Virus record (IMG/VR): IMGVR_UViG_3300042731_011531
Span: 1 to 22,036 of that record
DNA from: a virus
Reading direction: 5' to 3' (one strand)
Length of the DNA stretch: 22,036 nucleotides
In this document: piece by piece, positions 20,936 to 22,036 of the stretch
Position numbering within the stretch: position 1 is the first letter of the stretch
Layout: the number at the start of each line of letters is the position of its first letter
Made by a program: the position numbers and the translations under genes
The notes under the pieces: generated by a model
Databases searched by the model: none
What the model was told of the DNA's origin: nothing
Seen by the model: the letters and a program-made list of their open reading frames with translations, nothing else

Positions 20936-21086
20936 CCGCTGTCGCGCTCGAAACCGTCGAGACCGGCACTCTGGCGGAGCAGCATGTAGTGACCCAGTTC
21001 ATAGGTCAGGGTAAAGCGGATGCGGCCAGGGTGCACGATGTTGGTGTTGCAGAAGATTCACCAGCGCAGGTTGGCCGGGTCTTTGG
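20897..21086 (-). pseudogene. degraded second copy of the ImmA/IrrE gene
   Basis: The stretch 20936-21085 aligns without gaps to 3307-3456 in the intact metalloprotease gene, about 131 of 150 bases identical by hand count, in the same orientation. Read on the minus strand it gives NTNIVHPGRIRFTL then TYELGHYMLLRQSAGLDGFE. The zinc motif HELGH has become YELGH, TGA replaces Gly72 (ANLRW-stop), and a single-base deletion between about 20917 and 20930 shifts the frame further on. Only the middle of the gene survives. No repressor gene accompanies it. Confidence 0.82.
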
Positions 21087-21203
21087 TTAATGGTCGTGGG
21101 CGCGCCACAACAGTAAAAGACGAGATCAAGGGCTACACAGAGTGGCTATGTAGCTCTTTCGGCGTCTAGAATCCAAGATAAAAGCCAGCGAAATATTCTC
21201 TAA

Positions 21204-22036
21204 TTACTTGTCGCGGTCCTTACTCGTTAATTTCCTCATGGCCTGCTCCGGTGTAAGCTCAGCCACCTGGGTAAGGGCATTCAAGGTTCGCTGACGTAGG
21301 ATGAGCCTGCCACTGCCGTTTTCCCAGTTGGATACCGTGGGTGGGGTTACACCAACCAACGCTGCAAATTGGGATGCGTTCATTTTAAACCGCTTACGTA
21401 GTCTGATGACTGCCGCTGCAGTTGGGGTAAATGCCTTGACCTTTTTCTTTACAGCAGAGGTCTTTTTGACACTCATTTTCTTGACTGCTTTTTTGTGAGT
21501 GCTGGTCTTTCTGGTGGCTACATTTTTTGTGTGCGTAGGTTTTACCGGCTCCGTCATCTCTACACCAAACACGCCTGAAAGATCCGCCCCGGCCAGTCGT
21601 CGCCGTTTTCCTGTTGCTGCTGTCGCTGTTTTTATGTCCAACTCGGCTGAAATCAGCTCTTGATGATCAACATTGCGAAGCAGAAAAATCAGTTCCGGCC
21701 GATGATCCAGTCGGGCGCCTACACCATACAGAACGGCGGCAATGTGTTTGCACATGCCGGCCCAGTCTGGACAGTCACAAGCGAGTTTTATCTCGCCGGG
21801 CTTGGGGAATAGCCCCTTATTCTGATCGGTTACTATTTCCATGACATTGTCTGAGAAACGTCCCTGCAAGAGTTCCAGCATGGAGCCGATCTGGCCGGTG
21901 CACTGTTTGCACACCTTTTTCCACTTACTCACAGAGAGCGGGGTGATGTTGATAGCTACTTTATAGAGTCTTGAACCGCTGACAAATGCCTCGATTTTGC
22001 CCTTTGAGATAGTTAGATGACAGACAGAACCGTTAC
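21204..22036 (-). CDS. SWIM zinc-finger/HTH fusion protein (5' end outside window)
   Basis: The frame is open from the window edge to the stop at 21204. A GTG at 21932 is not the true start: the same frame upstream reads GSVCHLTISKGKIEAFVSGS then RLYKVAINITPLSVSKWKKV, continuous with the SWIM-protein pattern. The SWIM finger is CDCPDWAGMCKH (CxCx6CxH). After it comes a Lys/Thr/Ser-rich linker resembling histone H1 tails (TRKTSTHKKAVKKMSVKK) and a C-terminal XRE-like HTH (MNASQFAALVGVTPPTVSNW). SWIM fingers bind DNA or protein, so this is probably a DNA-associated regulator. It may be an ordinary chromosomal gene, marking the edge of the element. About the first quarter of the protein is not visible. 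Confidence 0.85.
   Translation of the reverse strand, partial: NGSVCHLTISKGKIEAFVSGSRLYKVAINITPLSVSKWKKVCKQCTGQIGSMLELLQGRFSDNVMEIVTDQNKGLFPKPGEIKLACDCPDWAGMCKHIAAVLYGVGARLDHRPELIFLLRNVDHQELISAELDIKTATAATGKRRRLAGADLSGVFGVEMTEPVKPTHTKNVATRKTSTHKKAVKKMSVKKTSAVKKKVKAFTPTAAAVIRLRKRFKMNASQFAALVGVTPPTVSNWENGSGRLILRQRTLNALTQVAELTPEQAMRKLTSKDRDK

Noticed and set aside
20902-21090. 62-codon plus-strand frame
   Set aside because: It is the antisense of the degraded ImmA copy and matches the antisense frame of the intact gene.
21132-21154. GCTACA/TGTAGC inverted repeat
   Set aside because: Six-base arms with an 11-base loop and no clear U-tract; probably chance.

Overview
The window reads as part of a mosaic, partly decayed mobile element in a fairly GC-rich proteobacterial genome. 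I think it is gammaproteobacterial, perhaps a Chromatiales-like lineage, but that rests only on protein flavour and is a weak guess. No rRNA, tRNA or CRISPR array was seen. The organisation is phage-like: long runs of small genes with ATGA or GTGA stop/start overlaps, a full DNA replication and recombination module, a toxin-antitoxin pair, a modification methylase, and a broken terminase small subunit gene. No capsid, tail or lysis gene is present.

Layout. (1) 282-2645, minus strand: a four-gene, translationally coupled serine recombinase cassette (small ORF, DUF2924 protein, recombinase, HTH protein). (2) 2757-4082: an ImmA/IrrE-type metalloprotease and an XRE repressor on the minus strand, divergent from a plus-strand operon. 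The intergenic region has back-to-back promoters with overlapping -35 elements and GTTCA-type operators. (3) 4115-6593: three plus-strand genes of unknown function, meeting tail to tail an SF1 (UvrD-like) helicase gene at 6599-8587. From about 5.3 to 8.7 kb the DNA is visibly more AT-rich than its surroundings, so this looks like cargo. It is the best candidate here for an undescribed system. (4) 8588-8834: a divergent control region with three CCTAACT repeats and a 12-bp hairpin that buries the ribosome binding site of an AlpA-like regulator. (5) 8835-17699: the replication and recombination operon. It holds an AlpA-like HTH protein, an unknown protein, a Sak4/RecA-like ATPase, a putative SSB, an SF2 helicase with a zinc ribbon, a DUF6511 protein, a Cas4-like Fe-S nuclease, a TOPRIM primase-helicase, a cluster of seven CTGCAAACTG iterons (possible origin), a small zinc protein, a RuvC-like resolvase, a small unknown protein and a DUF6362 protein. 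(6) 17666-18586: a RelE/HigB-like toxin and XRE antitoxin with their own palindromic operator, followed by a regulator gene remnant. (7) 18587-20197: a terminator-like hairpin, then a ParB-methyltransferase fusion gene broken by an in-frame amber codon. (8) 20201-21086: a DUF3489 gene, a terminase small subunit gene cut after about 42 codons, and a degraded second copy of the ImmA gene that matches the left copy at about 87% over 150 bp. (9) 21204 to the window end: a SWIM zinc-finger/HTH fusion whose 5' end lies outside.

How the parts fit. The XRE/ImmA pair probably acts as a stress-responsive switch for the unknown operon. The replication module would copy and repair the element from the iteron region, with the Sak4, SSB and RuvC-like proteins handling recombination. 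The recombinase cassette could move the element or only itself. The amber methylase, truncated terminase and duplicated ImmA fragment indicate a prophage-derived element that has lost its packaging end.
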